A stretch of DNA of 64,000 nucleotides from JAZLJD01 sp045617725 (GTDB lineage Bacteria; Bacillota; Clostridia; Lachnospirales; Lachnospiraceae), in the NCBI GenBank assembly GCA_045617725.1, contig JAZLJD010000054.1, forward strand, positions 21,285 to 85,284, read 5' to 3'. Both the position numbers and the translations under genes were made by a program. How positions within the stretch are numbered: the stretch's first letter is position 1; each line of letters begins with the position of its first letter. A model generated the notes under the pieces. That model ran no database searches. It saw nothing but the letters and a program-made list of their open reading frames with translations, and was not told the origin of the DNA. Below are positions 33,760-43,058 of this stretch, one piece after another.

Positions 33760-35139
33760 ATGAGATGTTATAATTGCGGAATGGCATTGTCGGAGAAAGA
33801 CTACTGTACCGGCTGCGGCAGCGATGTGCGTCTTTATAAGAAGATTGTCTATACGTCGAACAGGCTCTACAATGAAGGCCTTGAGAAAGCGCAGGTACGC
33901 AACCTTTCGGGGGCAGCGGAGTCCCTTCGTGAATGCCTTAAATTAAATAAGAATAATATTGAGGCCCGGAACCTTCTTGGCCTTGTGTATTATGAGTGCG
34001 GGGAAGTGGCTTCGGCACTGGCAGAATGGGTTGTGTCCCGTTCCATGAGGCCCAAAAAGAATCTGGCGGACGATTATTTAAGCGCCATTCAGAATAATCC
34101 TGCCGTAATCGCCCGGATGAACCAGATGGTCAAAAAGTACAATCTGGCCCTTGCTTACAGCGAACAGGGCGGCTACGATATTGCAATCATACAGCTTAAG
34201 AAGGTGCTTACGCTGAATCCTCAGTTTTTGAAGGCACGTCAGCTTCTGGCACTTTTATACATACAGGACGGCAATTACCAAAAGGCCAAAGCAGAACTAG
34301 AAGCAGCCCTTAAGGTGGATGCCGGTAATCTCCTGACGGTGCGTTACTTAAAGGAAGTGAAGGAGCAGGCCCCTTCGGAGGAAGCTCCCAAAAAGGAAGA
34401 GGCACGTACCTACAAGGTGGACAATCAGACGATTATCCAGCCCATTAACCGCCGTGAACGTACCATCTTCACCACGGCAGTGAACCTGATTATCGGTATT
34501 GCACTCGGCGTGGCACTTTCCTGGTATTGCATCATGCCCAACCGGATCGACAGTGCAAGGCATGCGTCGGACAGCCAGCTTGTGAGCATCAGCGAGCAGC
34601 TTGACAGCAAGACCAGCCGGATCAGCCAGCTCCAGAAGGAAATCGAGGAGCAGAAGAGCGACAATATTCTTCTTCGCGAGGAGATTGCTCAATACGAAGG
34701 AACAGATACGGTCATGGAGGAACTTAATAAGCTTCTCCTGGCTGCGGATACATTTGCGGATACGGAGCTTGGCGTTACGGAGAAGGCGGTAGCGATTCTT
34801 AATCTGGACGAGGAACGTCTCATGACGATTGAGGATGCAAGCTACATTAATCTCTATCGCAAGATGTACAATGCGGTTGCCATGGATGCGGCTGTGGAAT
34901 TCTATAACGAAGGGCTTGCGGCCTTTCGGAACGGCGATTACGAGAAGGCTGTCACGGAGCTTGAATATGCTGCGACCTTCAATCCGGAGGATGCATATGT
35001 CTGGTACAATCTGGGCAAGTCCTGCCGCCTGGGCGGCGATGCAAGTCGGGCCGTGGAAGCGTTCCAAAAGGTAATCGAGCTGGTTCCCGGCAGTGAGAGA
35101 GCCAAACAGTCACAGGTATACATTAACGAATTATCATAA
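33760..35139 (+). CDS. Zinc-ribbon, TPR and membrane-anchored protein
   Basis: A 459-residue protein in clear blocks. Residues 1-25 form a zinc ribbon (CYNCGMALSEKDYCTGCG). About four TPR units span 30-200 (NLSGAAESLRECLKLNKNN, YDIAIIQLKKVLTLNPQFL, YQKAKAELEAALKVDAGN). A membrane helix lies near 245-265 (TAVNLIIGIALGVALSWYCI). A coiled coil spans 275-320, and more TPR units lie near 385-455 on the other side of the membrane. Such proteins are scaffolds. The partner is unknown. The next gene encodes a TPR lipoprotein that may meet its outer half. Confidence 0.85.
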   Translation: MRCYNCGMALSEKDYCTGCGSDVRLYKKIVYTSNRLYNEGLEKAQVRNLSGAAESLRECLKLNKNNIEARNLLGLVYYECGEVASALAEWVVSRSMRPKKNLADDYLSAIQNNPAVIARMNQMVKKYNLALAYSEQGGYDIAIIQLKKVLTLNPQFLKARQLLALLYIQDGNYQKAKAELEAALKVDAGNLLTVRYLKEVKEQAPSEEAPKKEEARTYKVDNQTIIQPINRRERTIFTTAVNLIIGIALGVALSWYCIMPNRIDSARHASDSQLVSISEQLDSKTSRISQLQKEIEEQKSDNILLREEIAQYEGTDTVMEELNKLLLAADTFADTELGVTEKAVAILNLDEERLMTIEDASYINLYRKMYNAVAMDAAVEFYNEGLAAFRNGDYEKAVTELEYAATFNPEDAYVWYNLGKSCRLGGDASRAVEAFQKVIELVPGSERAKQSQVYINELS

Positions 35140-35151
35140 GAGGAGGTACGG

Positions 35152-36216
35152 ATGATGAAAAAACAGATCTTGTCAGTCATGATGCTGCTTTTCACATCCG
35201 TATTTTTTGTTGCCTGTACGCACGGGCAGGGAGCCCATACGACGGAAGGCATGCAGGCCCTTGCGGAATACCGCTACGAGGATGCCGTTACATGCTTTCG
35301 GGAGGCCGAAGACGCCGGCGAGGAAGAAATTTATTTTTGGCGCGGCCTGGGAATCGCCCATATGGGGCTTCTGGATTACGAAACGGCCGTGACGGATTTT
35401 AAGACGGCACTTTCCGAGAACGGCATGGTGGTGGACAGTCTCACCGTGGACATCAATTACTATCTGGCAGCCTGTTACTATAAGCTGGGGCGGTACGAGG
35501 ACAGTATTCAAATCTACGATGCGATTTTGAATTACAAAAAGAAGGATGCGGATGCGTTTTTCCTGCGCGGTAATGCGAGACTGTATCTTTCGGATTACGC
35601 GCTTGCGGCGGAGGATTTCGATGCGGCCATCGCGGCTGCGGAGCACCCCGTGGACATGAGCGTGGATGTTTATCTGGCGTATTCGGATGCGGGCGACGAA
35701 GCACGCGGCAAGGCATATCTTGAGAATGGCAAGGCCCTTAAGAAAGGACTTTTGACGCCCATTGAGGAGGGCAGGCTTTACTTCTACCTCGGCGACTACA
35801 AGACGGCGGTCGAGAAGCTTGAGGTACTCCGTGAAAAAGACGATGCCGATGCGGAGGCACTGCTTCTTTTGGGCCGGGCTTACGAGGCACTCGGGGATTG
35901 GAATTACGCAACCATGGTGTACGACAAGTATGTGTCGAATTATCCCGTGAAGGATGCAAGGTCGGCGGGCATCTATAACCGCCTGGGCATGCTGTATCTG
36001 GAAAGCGGAGATTCCGTGAAGGCACTTCAGGCTTTCTCGGAGGCGATGCAGATCCCGGACAACGGAATCATGCAGACCCTTAAGTTCAACGAGATTGTGG
36101 CGTATGAACGGGGCGGCGATTTCGCGACGGCGGAAGTATTGATGAACGATTACCTCAAGATCTATCCGGATGATGAGGTGGCACAAAAAGAATACATATT
36201 CTTAAGTACGAGATAG
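35152..36216 (+). CDS. TPR-repeat lipoprotein
   Basis: A 354-residue lipoprotein. The signal peptide ends in FFVAC, a lipobox, so the protein is held outside the membrane. The rest is TPR repeats from about 35 to the end, for example YRYEDAVTCFREAEDAGEEE, GRYEDSIQIYDAILNYKKKD, GDYKTAVEKLEVLREKDDAD and GDSVKALQAFSEAMQIPDNG. AGAGGAGG lies before two adjacent ATG codons, and either could be used. It is probably the last gene of the valS operon and a partner of the preceding TPR membrane protein. Confidence 0.87.
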   Translation: MMKKQILSVMMLLFTSVFFVACTHGQGAHTTEGMQALAEYRYEDAVTCFREAEDAGEEEIYFWRGLGIAHMGLLDYETAVTDFKTALSENGMVVDSLTVDINYYLAACYYKLGRYEDSIQIYDAILNYKKKDADAFFLRGNARLYLSDYALAAEDFDAAIAAAEHPVDMSVDVYLAYSDAGDEARGKAYLENGKALKKGLLTPIEEGRLYFYLGDYKTAVEKLEVLREKDDADAEALLLLGRAYEALGDWNYATMVYDKYVSNYPVKDARSAGIYNRLGMLYLESGDSVKALQAFSEAMQIPDNGIMQTLKFNEIVAYERGGDFATAEVLMNDYLKIYPDDEVAQKEYIFLSTR

Positions 36217-36220
36217 ACGG

Positions 36221-36250
36221 GGGTTCCCAAAGGGCGGGAATCCCTTTTTT
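36221..36250 (+). terminator. Terminator after the TPR operon
   Basis: GGGTTCCC pairs with GGGAATCCC with one bulge, followed by six T residues. Confidence 0.8.
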
Positions 36251-36310
36251 ATGGGCATTTTCAGCCACCGGTTTACTATAATTATGAAGTTATGTAAATT
36301 GCACAAAACT

Positions 36311-36391
36311 ACAATATATAGTACGGAAAATAAAAAAGTGAGTATAGATATTGTGTTTTACCTTGACTTGCCAAAAACTCCTTGCTACAAT
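36311..36391 (+). promoter_or_regulatory. nrdD promoter with two NrdR-box-like sites
   Basis: TTGACT (36363-36368) and TACAAT (36386-36391) are 17 bases apart. Upstream, two 16-base stretches at 36311-36326 and 36341-36356 match the NrdR box ACACTATATATTGTGT at 11 and 12 positions. Their starts are 30 bases apart, close to three helical turns, which is how paired NrdR boxes are normally placed. A palindrome, ATGGCG to CGCCAT, lies between the promoter and the start codon. Confidence 0.6.
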
Positions 36392-36437
36392 GTTTTCAGA
36401 TGGCGTGAGGGCGCCATATTAGGGAAGGAGAAATACC

Positions 36438-38828
36438 ATGTTTAATGTAGTCAAGAGAGATGGCGTGGTTACGGATTTTAACTTAACCAAGATTTCTGAT
36501 GCCATCATGAAAGCGTTCAATGCAACTGAGGTTCAGTATTCCAATGATATCATTGACCTGCTTGCATTGCGCGTTACCGCGGATTTTCAACCGAAGGTGA
36601 AGGAAGAAGGAATCCATGTAGAGGATATCCAGGACAGTATCGAGAAGGTTTTGGAGCAGGCCGGTTACGCCGAAGTTGCCAAGGCATTCATTCTCTATCG
36701 TAAGCAGCATGAGAAGATGCGTGTCATGACTTCTACCATTCTTGACTATAAAGATGTTGTTAACAGCTATGTTAAAGTAGAAGACTGGCGTGTAAAGGAG
36801 AATTCTACCGTCACCTATTCAGTAGGTGGTCTGATTCTTTCCAACTCCGGTGCCGTAACAGCGAATTACTGGCTGTCCGAGATTTACGATGAGGAGATTG
36901 CAGAAGCACATCGTAATGCGGATATTCATATTCATGACCTTGCCATGTTAACCGGTTACTGCGCAGGCTGGTCATTAAAGCAGCTCATTAAAGAAGGCTT
37001 GGGCGGTATCCCCGGCAAGATTACTTCCGCACCCGCTAAACACTTATCCGTTCTGTGCAATCAGATGGTTAACTTCCTGGGAATCATGCAGAACGAGTGG
37101 GCAGGAGCACAGGCATTTTCATCCTTTGATACCTATCTTGCACCGTTTGTAAAAGTAGATCATCTTTCTTATCATGAGGTTAAGAAGTGCATCGAAGCCT
37201 TCATCTACGGCGTCAATACTCCCAGCCGTTGGGGTACACAGGCTCCCTTCTCCAATATTACTTTGGACTGGACCGTTCCCGATGACCTGGCAGAACTTTC
37301 CGCCATTGTCGGTGGCGTTGAGATGGACTTCAAGTACAAGGATTGTAAAGCCGAGATGGATATGGTTAATAAAGCCTTCATCGAGACGATGATCGAAGGC
37401 GATGCCAATGGTCGTGGCTTCCAGTACCCGATTCCCACCTATTCCATCACCAAGGACTTCGATTGGAGTGACACCGAGAATAACCGTTTGTTGTTCGAGA
37501 TGACCAGCAAGTACGGAACTCCTTACTTCTCCAATTACATCAATTCCGATATGGCTCCTTCGGATGTTCGTTCCATGTGCTGCCGTCTGCGCCTCGATCT
37601 TCGTGAGCTTCGTAAGAAGACCGGCGGTTTCTTCGGCTCGGGCGAGTCTACCGGATCGGTCGGCGTTGTTACCATCAATATGCCTCGTATTGCATATTTA
37701 TCTGCCAATAAAGACGAATTCTACAAGAGACTGAATCGCATGATGGACATTGCGGCTCGTTCCTTAAAGATCAAGAGAGGCGTTATCGGACGCCTCCTGG
37801 AAGAGGGTCTGTATCCTTATACCAAGAGATACTTAGGTTCCTTCGACAATCACTTCTCCACCATCGGCCTCATCGGTATGAATGAGGTAGGCTTGAATGC
37901 TAATTGGCTCCGTGCGGATATGACCGCAACCGAGACGCAGGAATTCACCAAGGAAGTTCTGAACCATATGCGTAACAGACTTTCCGATTACCAGGAGCAG
38001 TACGGTGACCTCTATAACCTTGAGGCAACTCCCGCTGAGTCCACCACCTATCGTCTGGCCAAGCACGACCGCAAGAAGTGGCCCAACATCAAGACTGCAG
38101 GTCATCCCGGAGATGTTCCTTACTACACGAACTCCTCCCATCTGCCGGTTGATTACACAACCGATATCTTCGATGCGTTGGATATTCAGGACGAACTTCA
38201 GACTTTATATACTTCAGGAACCGTATTCCATGCATTCCTGGGCGAGAAGCTTCCGGATTGGAAGGCAGCAGCAAGCCTCGTTCGTACGATTGCAGAAAAC
38301 TACAGACTTCCTTACTATACATTGTCTCCTACCTATTCCATCTGCCGCGAGCACGGCTATCTGGCAGGAGAGCAGAAGACCTGTCCCAAGTGCGGTTGCA
38401 AGACCGAGGTTTACAGCCGTATCACCGGTTACTATCGTCCCGTTCAGAACTGGAACGATGGCAAGACCCAGGAGTACGAGAACCGTACCGAGTATGTAAT
38501 CGCTTCTTCCAGCTTAAAGAGACCGGTCAGCAGCGTGGTTACCATCAACAGTGCAAGCGAGGAGGTAACGGTGGATGTAGAGGCACCTTCCGACGTTAAG
38601 TACTTATTTACCACGAAGACCTGCCCGAACTGCAAGCTTGCCAAGTCCTATCTGGAAGGCATTGATTACATCCTGATCGATGCGGAAGAGAACATGGAAC
38701 TCGCCAAACGTTACGGAATCATGCAGGCACCGACTCTGGTTGTAGTAAATGGAGACCAAGTTGAAAAATATGTGAATGCTTCCAACATACGTAAGTATGT
38801 CCAGGCTACCACTGCTAAAATGGTTTAA
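36438..38828 (+). CDS. nrdD: Anaerobic ribonucleoside-triphosphate reductase with C-terminal thioredoxin-like domain
   Basis: A 796-residue class III reductase that makes deoxynucleotides without oxygen through a glycyl radical. An N-terminal ATP-cone (FNVVKRDGVVTDFNLTKISDAI) precedes the catalytic barrel. The zinc site has the CPKCG pair and the upstream CREHGY. The radical glycine is in RITGYYRPVQNWNDGK near 665-680. Beyond the usual end, about 75 residues form a thioredoxin/glutaredoxin-like domain with a CPNC redox pair (YLFTTKTCPNCKLAKSYLE) and the APTLVVVNG cis-proline. The fused domain could feed electrons to the active site, which is inference. The activase nrdG is not adjacent. GGAAGGAG precedes the start. 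Confidence 0.95.
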   Translation: MFNVVKRDGVVTDFNLTKISDAIMKAFNATEVQYSNDIIDLLALRVTADFQPKVKEEGIHVEDIQDSIEKVLEQAGYAEVAKAFILYRKQHEKMRVMTSTILDYKDVVNSYVKVEDWRVKENSTVTYSVGGLILSNSGAVTANYWLSEIYDEEIAEAHRNADIHIHDLAMLTGYCAGWSLKQLIKEGLGGIPGKITSAPAKHLSVLCNQMVNFLGIMQNEWAGAQAFSSFDTYLAPFVKVDHLSYHEVKKCIEAFIYGVNTPSRWGTQAPFSNITLDWTVPDDLAELSAIVGGVEMDFKYKDCKAEMDMVNKAFIETMIEGDANGRGFQYPIPTYSITKDFDWSDTENNRLLFEMTSKYGTPYFSNYINSDMAPSDVRSMCCRLRLDLRELRKKTGGFFGSGESTGSVGVVTINMPRIAYLSANKDEFYKRLNRMMDIAARSLKIKRGVIGRLLEEGLYPYTKRYLGSFDNHFSTIGLIGMNEVGLNANWLRADMTATETQEFTKEVLNHMRNRLSDYQEQYGDLYNLEATPAESTTYRLAKHDRKKWPNIKTAGHPGDVPYYTNSSHLPVDYTTDIFDALDIQDELQTLYTSGTVFHAFLGEKLPDWKAAASLVRTIAENYRLPYYTLSPTYSICREHGYLAGEQKTCPKCGCKTEVYSRITGYYRPVQNWNDGKTQEYENRTEYVIASSSLKRPVSSVVTINSASEEVTVDVEAPSDVKYLFTTKTCPNCKLAKSYLEGIDYILIDAEENMELAKRYGIMQAPTLVVVNGDQVEKYVNASNIRKYVQATTAKMV

Positions 38829-38830
38829 GA

Positions 38831-38861
38831 AAAAGGCGCTGATCTCTGACCAGCGCCTTTT
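38831..38861 (+). terminator. Terminator after nrdD
   Basis: AAAAGGCGCTG pairs with CAGCGCCTTTT around nine bases. The T run is the end of the stem. Confidence 0.8.
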
Positions 38862-38886
38862 GAATAAATAATTAGGAGAAAACAAA

Positions 38887-39816
38887 ATGATTAACAAATT
38901 GATTGATTCCATCAAGAAGACGGAAGCCCCCATTGTGGTCGGACTGGATCCCATGCCGGATTATATTCCGCCTTTCCTTCTTAAGGCAGCTTATAAGGAG
39001 TATGGCGAGACCCTGCGTGGTATCTCGGAAGCCGTACTTGCTTATAACAAGGGCATTATAGATGCCGTATGCGACCTCGTCCCTGCCGTAAAGCCGCAGA
39101 TTGCCATGTATGAGCAGTTCGGCGTAGAGGGCCTTGTTGCATTCCAAAAGACCGTTGAATATGCCAAAGAAAAAGGTCTCCTCGTAATCGGTGACGTAAA
39201 GCGCGGTGACATCGGCTCCACCTCCAAGGCATACGCTGTGGCACACCTCGGCGGCGTTATGGTCGGAAGTAATAAATTAAGTTCCTTCAATGAGGACTTT
39301 GCAACCGTCAATCCGTACCTCGGAAGTGACGGAATCAAACCCTTCTTAGATGTTTGCGAGACGGAGAACAAGGGCGTCTTTATTCTTTGCAAGACCTCCA
39401 ATCCCTCAAGCGGTGAATTCCAGGATCGCCTGATTGACGGCCGTCCTTTATATGAGCATGTCGGCGAGAAGATTGCTGCCTGGGCAGCAGAGTTCGGCGA
39501 GAAGACCGGCCAGACCGGCTACACGGCCGTAGGTGCCGTAGTAGGTGCAACCTATCCCGAGATGGGCGCCGTACTTCGTAAGATTATGCCCCGTTCCTTC
39601 ATTTTAGTACCCGGTTACGGTGCACAGGGCGGCAAGGGAAGCGACTTAAAGCCCTTCTTCGATGCCGACGGTTTGGGCGCAATTGTAAATTCTTCCCGCG
39701 GAATTATTGCAGCTTACAAGCAGGAAGCGTATGCTTCTTACGGCGAGGAAGGTTATGCGGATGCAGCACGTGCGGCCGTACTTGCCATGAAGAAAGACAT
39801 CAATGAGAATATCTGA
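38887..39816 (+). CDS. pyrF: Orotidine 5'-phosphate decarboxylase (type 2)
   Basis: A 309-residue enzyme for the last step of UMP synthesis. This longer PyrF type shows VVGLDPMPDYI at the N-terminus, KPQIAMYEQFGVEGL, and GDVKRGDIGSTSKAYA, which holds the catalytic Asp-Lys-Asp set. LVPGYGAQGG, the phosphate-binding loop, lies near 245. TAGGAG precedes the ATG. pyrE follows 14 bases later, so both final steps of the pathway are encoded together. No PyrR attenuator is evident upstream, unlike pyrR-uraA. Confidence 0.95.
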   Translation: MINKLIDSIKKTEAPIVVGLDPMPDYIPPFLLKAAYKEYGETLRGISEAVLAYNKGIIDAVCDLVPAVKPQIAMYEQFGVEGLVAFQKTVEYAKEKGLLVIGDVKRGDIGSTSKAYAVAHLGGVMVGSNKLSSFNEDFATVNPYLGSDGIKPFLDVCETENKGVFILCKTSNPSSGEFQDRLIDGRPLYEHVGEKIAAWAAEFGEKTGQTGYTAVGAVVGATYPEMGAVLRKIMPRSFILVPGYGAQGGKGSDLKPFFDADGLGAIVNSSRGIIAAYKQEAYASYGEEGYADAARAAVLAMKKDINENI

Positions 39817-39830
39817 CAGGAGATAGTAAG

Positions 39831-40505
39831 ATGGAACAGTACAAGCAGGAATTTATTGAATTTATGGTAGAAAGCGGCGTTCTGCGTTTCGGCAGCTTCG
39901 TAACGAAGTCCGGACGCAACACCCCCTTCTTCATTAACGCAGGCCTTTACAATACAGGCAGCCAGCTCAACCGCCTCGGCGAGTATTATGCAAGAGCCAT
40001 TCATGATGCCTTCGGCACCGACTTCGACATTCTTTTTGGCCCCGCATACAAGGGCATTCCTTTAAGCGTAACGACGGCAGCCGCACTCTATCGTATGTAC
40101 GGCGTGGACGTGGCTTACACCTCGAATCGTAAGGAGGCCAAAGACCATGGCGAGACCGGTATTCTTCTGGGCGCTCCCATCAGCAAAGAGGATCGTATCA
40201 TCTTCATCGAGGACGTTACCACTTCCGGTAAATCCATCGACGAAACCATGCCCATCATCAAAGCACAGGGCGGCGAGAATGTTCTGGGCCTCGTAATCAG
40301 CGTGGACCGCATGGAGCGTGGCAAGACGGAGAAGAGCGCACTTTCCGAGCTTCGGGAGAACTACGGACTGAAGACCACCGCAATCGTTACCATGGCAGAG
40401 GTGGTTGAATATCTGTATGGCCGCGAGATCGGCGGCAAGGTCATCATTGATGACGAGATGAAGAAAGCAATTGATGCATATTACGCACAGTATGGAGCTA
40501 TATGA
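39831..40505 (+). CDS. pyrE: Orotate phosphoribosyltransferase
   Basis: A 224-residue transferase joining orotate and PRPP to give OMP, the substrate of the neighbouring PyrF. It has FVTKSGRNTPFFINAG near 21, the flexible loop NRKEAKDHGETG, and the PRPP-binding motif IIFIEDVTTSGKS near 125. The length is normal. AGGAGATAG lies before the start. The stop overlaps the next start (ATGA), so the small membrane protein after it is translationally coupled. Confidence 0.95.
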   Translation: MEQYKQEFIEFMVESGVLRFGSFVTKSGRNTPFFINAGLYNTGSQLNRLGEYYARAIHDAFGTDFDILFGPAYKGIPLSVTTAAALYRMYGVDVAYTSNRKEAKDHGETGILLGAPISKEDRIIFIEDVTTSGKSIDETMPIIKAQGGENVLGLVISVDRMERGKTEKSALSELRENYGLKTTAIVTMAEVVEYLYGREIGGKVIIDDEMKKAIDAYYAQYGAI

Positions 40506-40822
40506 GCCTGTTTCGAAAGTACAAGTTCACAAAAAAACATCACCCCAAGGACGGAATCATGTCTTTCGTCCTTGGGTTCATTTCATTTTCTGCGGTAGTG
40601 GCATTGCTCGTTCTGGCTTACCAAAATGAGGGTGCTACGCAGGGGAATGGTCTTTCCGCGGCAGTTGCGGCCTTTTTTGGCCTTGTGGGGCTTATTCTGG
40701 GCATCGTTTCGGAATGCCACGCGGAAGTGTATCATTTTTTCCCCAGAGTGGGAATCGTGCTTAACACACTTACACTGCTCTGCCTGACGGGGATTTTGTA
40801 CTTTGGCGGAGCCTTTACTTAA
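40502..40822 (+). CDS. Small membrane protein, DUF6142-like
   Basis: A 106-residue protein with three hydrophobic segments: about 20-42, 53-72 and 83-103. The N-terminus is basic (RKYKFTKKHHPK). The layout and HHPKDGIMSFVLGFISF resemble small Clostridial membrane proteins of the DUF6142 type, whose function is unknown. It is coupled to pyrE through an ATGA overlap. That does not by itself imply a role in pyrimidine synthesis. The structured repeat follows after about 13 bases. Confidence 0.72.
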   Translation: MSLFRKYKFTKKHHPKDGIMSFVLGFISFSAVVALLVLAYQNEGATQGNGLSAAVAAFFGLVGLILGIVSECHAEVYHFFPRVGIVLNTLTLLCLTGILYFGGAFT

Positions 40823-40835
40823 GAGGGGGATTAGT

Positions 40836-40949
40836 GTGAAAAATGCAGGCATTTTTCACGCGACACTTTGTGTCGCAATCCGTAGCAGTTTCGCTGTAAT
40901 ACAGTGAAGGGCTAAATATACCGGATTGCGAAATGCGGGGATTAGTATG
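40836..40949 (+). repeat. Structured 5'-UTR repeat, copy B
   Basis: Full length. Stem 1 is GTGAAAAATGC-AG-GCATTTTTCAC, stem 2 as in copy A, and stem 4 has CTGT-AAT-ACAG. The tail GCGGGGATTAGTATG gives a ribosome-binding-like GGGGA and the start codon of the M29 peptidase. The left flank, GGGGGATTAGT, resembles the right end, as if the unit boundary is itself repeated. Confidence 0.93.
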
Positions 40950-43028
40950 CGTAAGCAATTAACAGAAGAAGACTTAAAGCTCATTTCGGAGCGTTATGAA
41001 CTGGCGGCAGGAAGACTGTCTGAGGTAAAAGATGAACTGATCGGATACCGGTTTGACGCGTATCTTTCCTATTTTGCGGATTTCCTGGCACTGTGTATCG
41101 AGGTATATGAGCACGTGGGCTCCCTTGGTATCATGCAGGTGCCGGCCGCGGACCTTGAGAACTATAACCGCCTGCTTTACGGTGATATTCTTCCCGGAAA
41201 TTATGAATCTTCCTTTACGAATGCAGGGTATATTGCATCGCTTTACGGCAGGAAGCTGACGATTCTTTCCGCGTACGCCTTTGAATTCCGTGCAATCATT
41301 CCGTATCTTTATGAGCAGGATTTGGAGCAGCTGGTTCTGCGCCTGGAACTGTATTTAGAGCTCTTCGGAATTTTGAATGCGGATGAAGAGAGGGAGGAAG
41401 CGGACCTTGCAGCTTCCCTTAAGGAGAATCTTTACTGGTATGTGAGCGATTATTCGGAAATTGCGGCCGAAAATAAGATTGCCGGCATGGTTGACTATAA
41501 CAGTCAATATGCCGTTTCCGTCATGGAACAGGCCGATTTAAGCAATCCGGACTATCTGTACCGCTTTGGCGAGTATGTCACGGAGGAAGAAATCCGTACG
41601 GCCCGTCATCTTGCAACACTTTCGGGGGAGCGTATTAAGCTTCTGGCCGATACCTTTACGGAAGGGTACCGAAGAGGCTTTGTAAATGCCGGCAAGCCCC
41701 TTTCCAAAAAGAAGACCGTAAATATCCGTTATTCCCTGGGCTTTGAACGGATTGTCCTTAAAGCAATTGAGAATTTCCGCGCGATGGGACTGGAGCCCAC
41801 CGTTTACCGGGCATCCACTTCCCTCTTTTTTAAGCGCAGCAACCTGCGAATCGGCTACTACGGAGCCATTCCGAACCGCCAGTATGACTACGATCACCGC
41901 GAGGACGAAGCACTCATATTGGATGCCAAGCTTTCAAAACGTAAGCTGGAATGCCTGACGGCGGCCTTTGAACTTTATAAGGACGAGGCCCAAAAGCATG
42001 CCGGCCCCGCCTGCCTTGAGGTATTCGGCGAGGTGCCCTTCTCCCCGGCAGAATCCTCTTTGGCGCCCGTGTTCAATAAATCGCAGCAGAAGCAGAGCGC
42101 TTCCTTCCAGGTCAAAAATTCGGAAATCACGAACAGCTATGTGCCCGGCGAGGAGCGAAGCTTCACCATTATGGCGCTTCCGATGCCCGCCATCGGCCCG
42201 AATTACGAGGAACTGTTTGACCGCGTGGTTGAGATTAACACGCTCGATTACGAGAAGTACAAGCTGATACAGCAGAAGCTGATTGATGCGCTGGACAAGG
42301 CGTACGCCGTTCGAATCCTTGGAAGCGGGGAGAACCACACGGACCTTACGGTGCATTTGAGACCGCTTACGAATCCGCTTAAGGAAACGAAATTCGAGAA
42401 CTGCCTTGCGGATGTCAATATTCCGGTCGGCGAGGTATTCACATCGCCCGTACTTAGGGGAACAAGCGGAACCTTGTGCGTAAGCCGCGTGTTCTTAAAT
42501 GACCTTGAGTACCGTGACCTTTCGGTTACCTTCACGGACGGTATGGTTACCGGCTATTCCTGCAGCAACTTCGAGCGCCCCGAGGACGGCGAACGTTACT
42601 TTAAGGACAATGTTCTGTATCATCACGACAGCCTGCCGCTCGGTGAATTCGCCATTGGAACGAACACCACGGCATATGCGATTTCGCGGCAGTACGGCAT
42701 CGAGGACCGCATGCCCATACTGATTGCCGAGAAGATGGGCCCGCACTTCGCGGTGGGCGACACCTGCTATTCACACGAGGAGGAGGTCGCTGTTTACAAC
42801 CCGGACGGCAAGGAGATTGTGGCTCGTGACAATGAAGTTTCGGCCCTTCGGGAGACAGAGCCCGAAAAGGCATACTTCGGTTGCCATACGGACATAACAA
42901 TTCCCTACTCGGAGCTTTTGAGCATCGAAGCCTTGCTTACGGACGGCAGCAGCATCGAAATCATAAAAGACGGTCGTTTTACCCTCGCGGGATGCGAGGA
43001 ACTCAACCGCCCTTTCGGACAAAAATAA
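40947..43028 (+). CDS. M29-family aminopeptidase with long N-terminal extension
   Basis: A 693-residue protein. The C-terminal 400 residues are an M29 (AmpS/AmpT-type) metallo-aminopeptidase: GSGENHTDLTVHLRPL, NIPVGEVFTSPV, LPLGEFAIGTNTTAY, IAEKMGPHFAVGDTCYSHEEE and FGCHTDITIPY supply the usual metal and active-site residues. Standard M29 enzymes are about 410 residues long. The extra 280 at the N-terminus are helical and match nothing I recognise. The start codon is the last triplet of the structured repeat. Location between pyr and pur genes is probably incidental. Confidence 0.88.
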   Translation: MRKQLTEEDLKLISERYELAAGRLSEVKDELIGYRFDAYLSYFADFLALCIEVYEHVGSLGIMQVPAADLENYNRLLYGDILPGNYESSFTNAGYIASLYGRKLTILSAYAFEFRAIIPYLYEQDLEQLVLRLELYLELFGILNADEEREEADLAASLKENLYWYVSDYSEIAAENKIAGMVDYNSQYAVSVMEQADLSNPDYLYRFGEYVTEEEIRTARHLATLSGERIKLLADTFTEGYRRGFVNAGKPLSKKKTVNIRYSLGFERIVLKAIENFRAMGLEPTVYRASTSLFFKRSNLRIGYYGAIPNRQYDYDHREDEALILDAKLSKRKLECLTAAFELYKDEAQKHAGPACLEVFGEVPFSPAESSLAPVFNKSQQKQSASFQVKNSEITNSYVPGEERSFTIMALPMPAIGPNYEELFDRVVEINTLDYEKYKLIQQKLIDALDKAYAVRILGSGENHTDLTVHLRPLTNPLKETKFENCLADVNIPVGEVFTSPVLRGTSGTLCVSRVFLNDLEYRDLSVTFTDGMVTGYSCSNFERPEDGERYFKDNVLYHHDSLPLGEFAIGTNTTAYAISRQYGIEDRMPILIAEKMGPHFAVGDTCYSHEEEVAVYNPDGKEIVARDNEVSALRETEPEKAYFGCHTDITIPYSELLSIEALLTDGSSIEIIKDGRFTLAGCEELNRPFGQK

Positions 43029-43029
43029 C

Positions 43030-43058
43030 TTGATTCAAAAGGTCGCATTTAGTACACT
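43030..43058 (+). promoter_or_regulatory. Promoter of the pur operon
   Basis: TTGATT and TACACT are 17 bases apart, about 58 bases before purE. No purine riboswitch is visible in the short leader. Confidence 0.5.
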
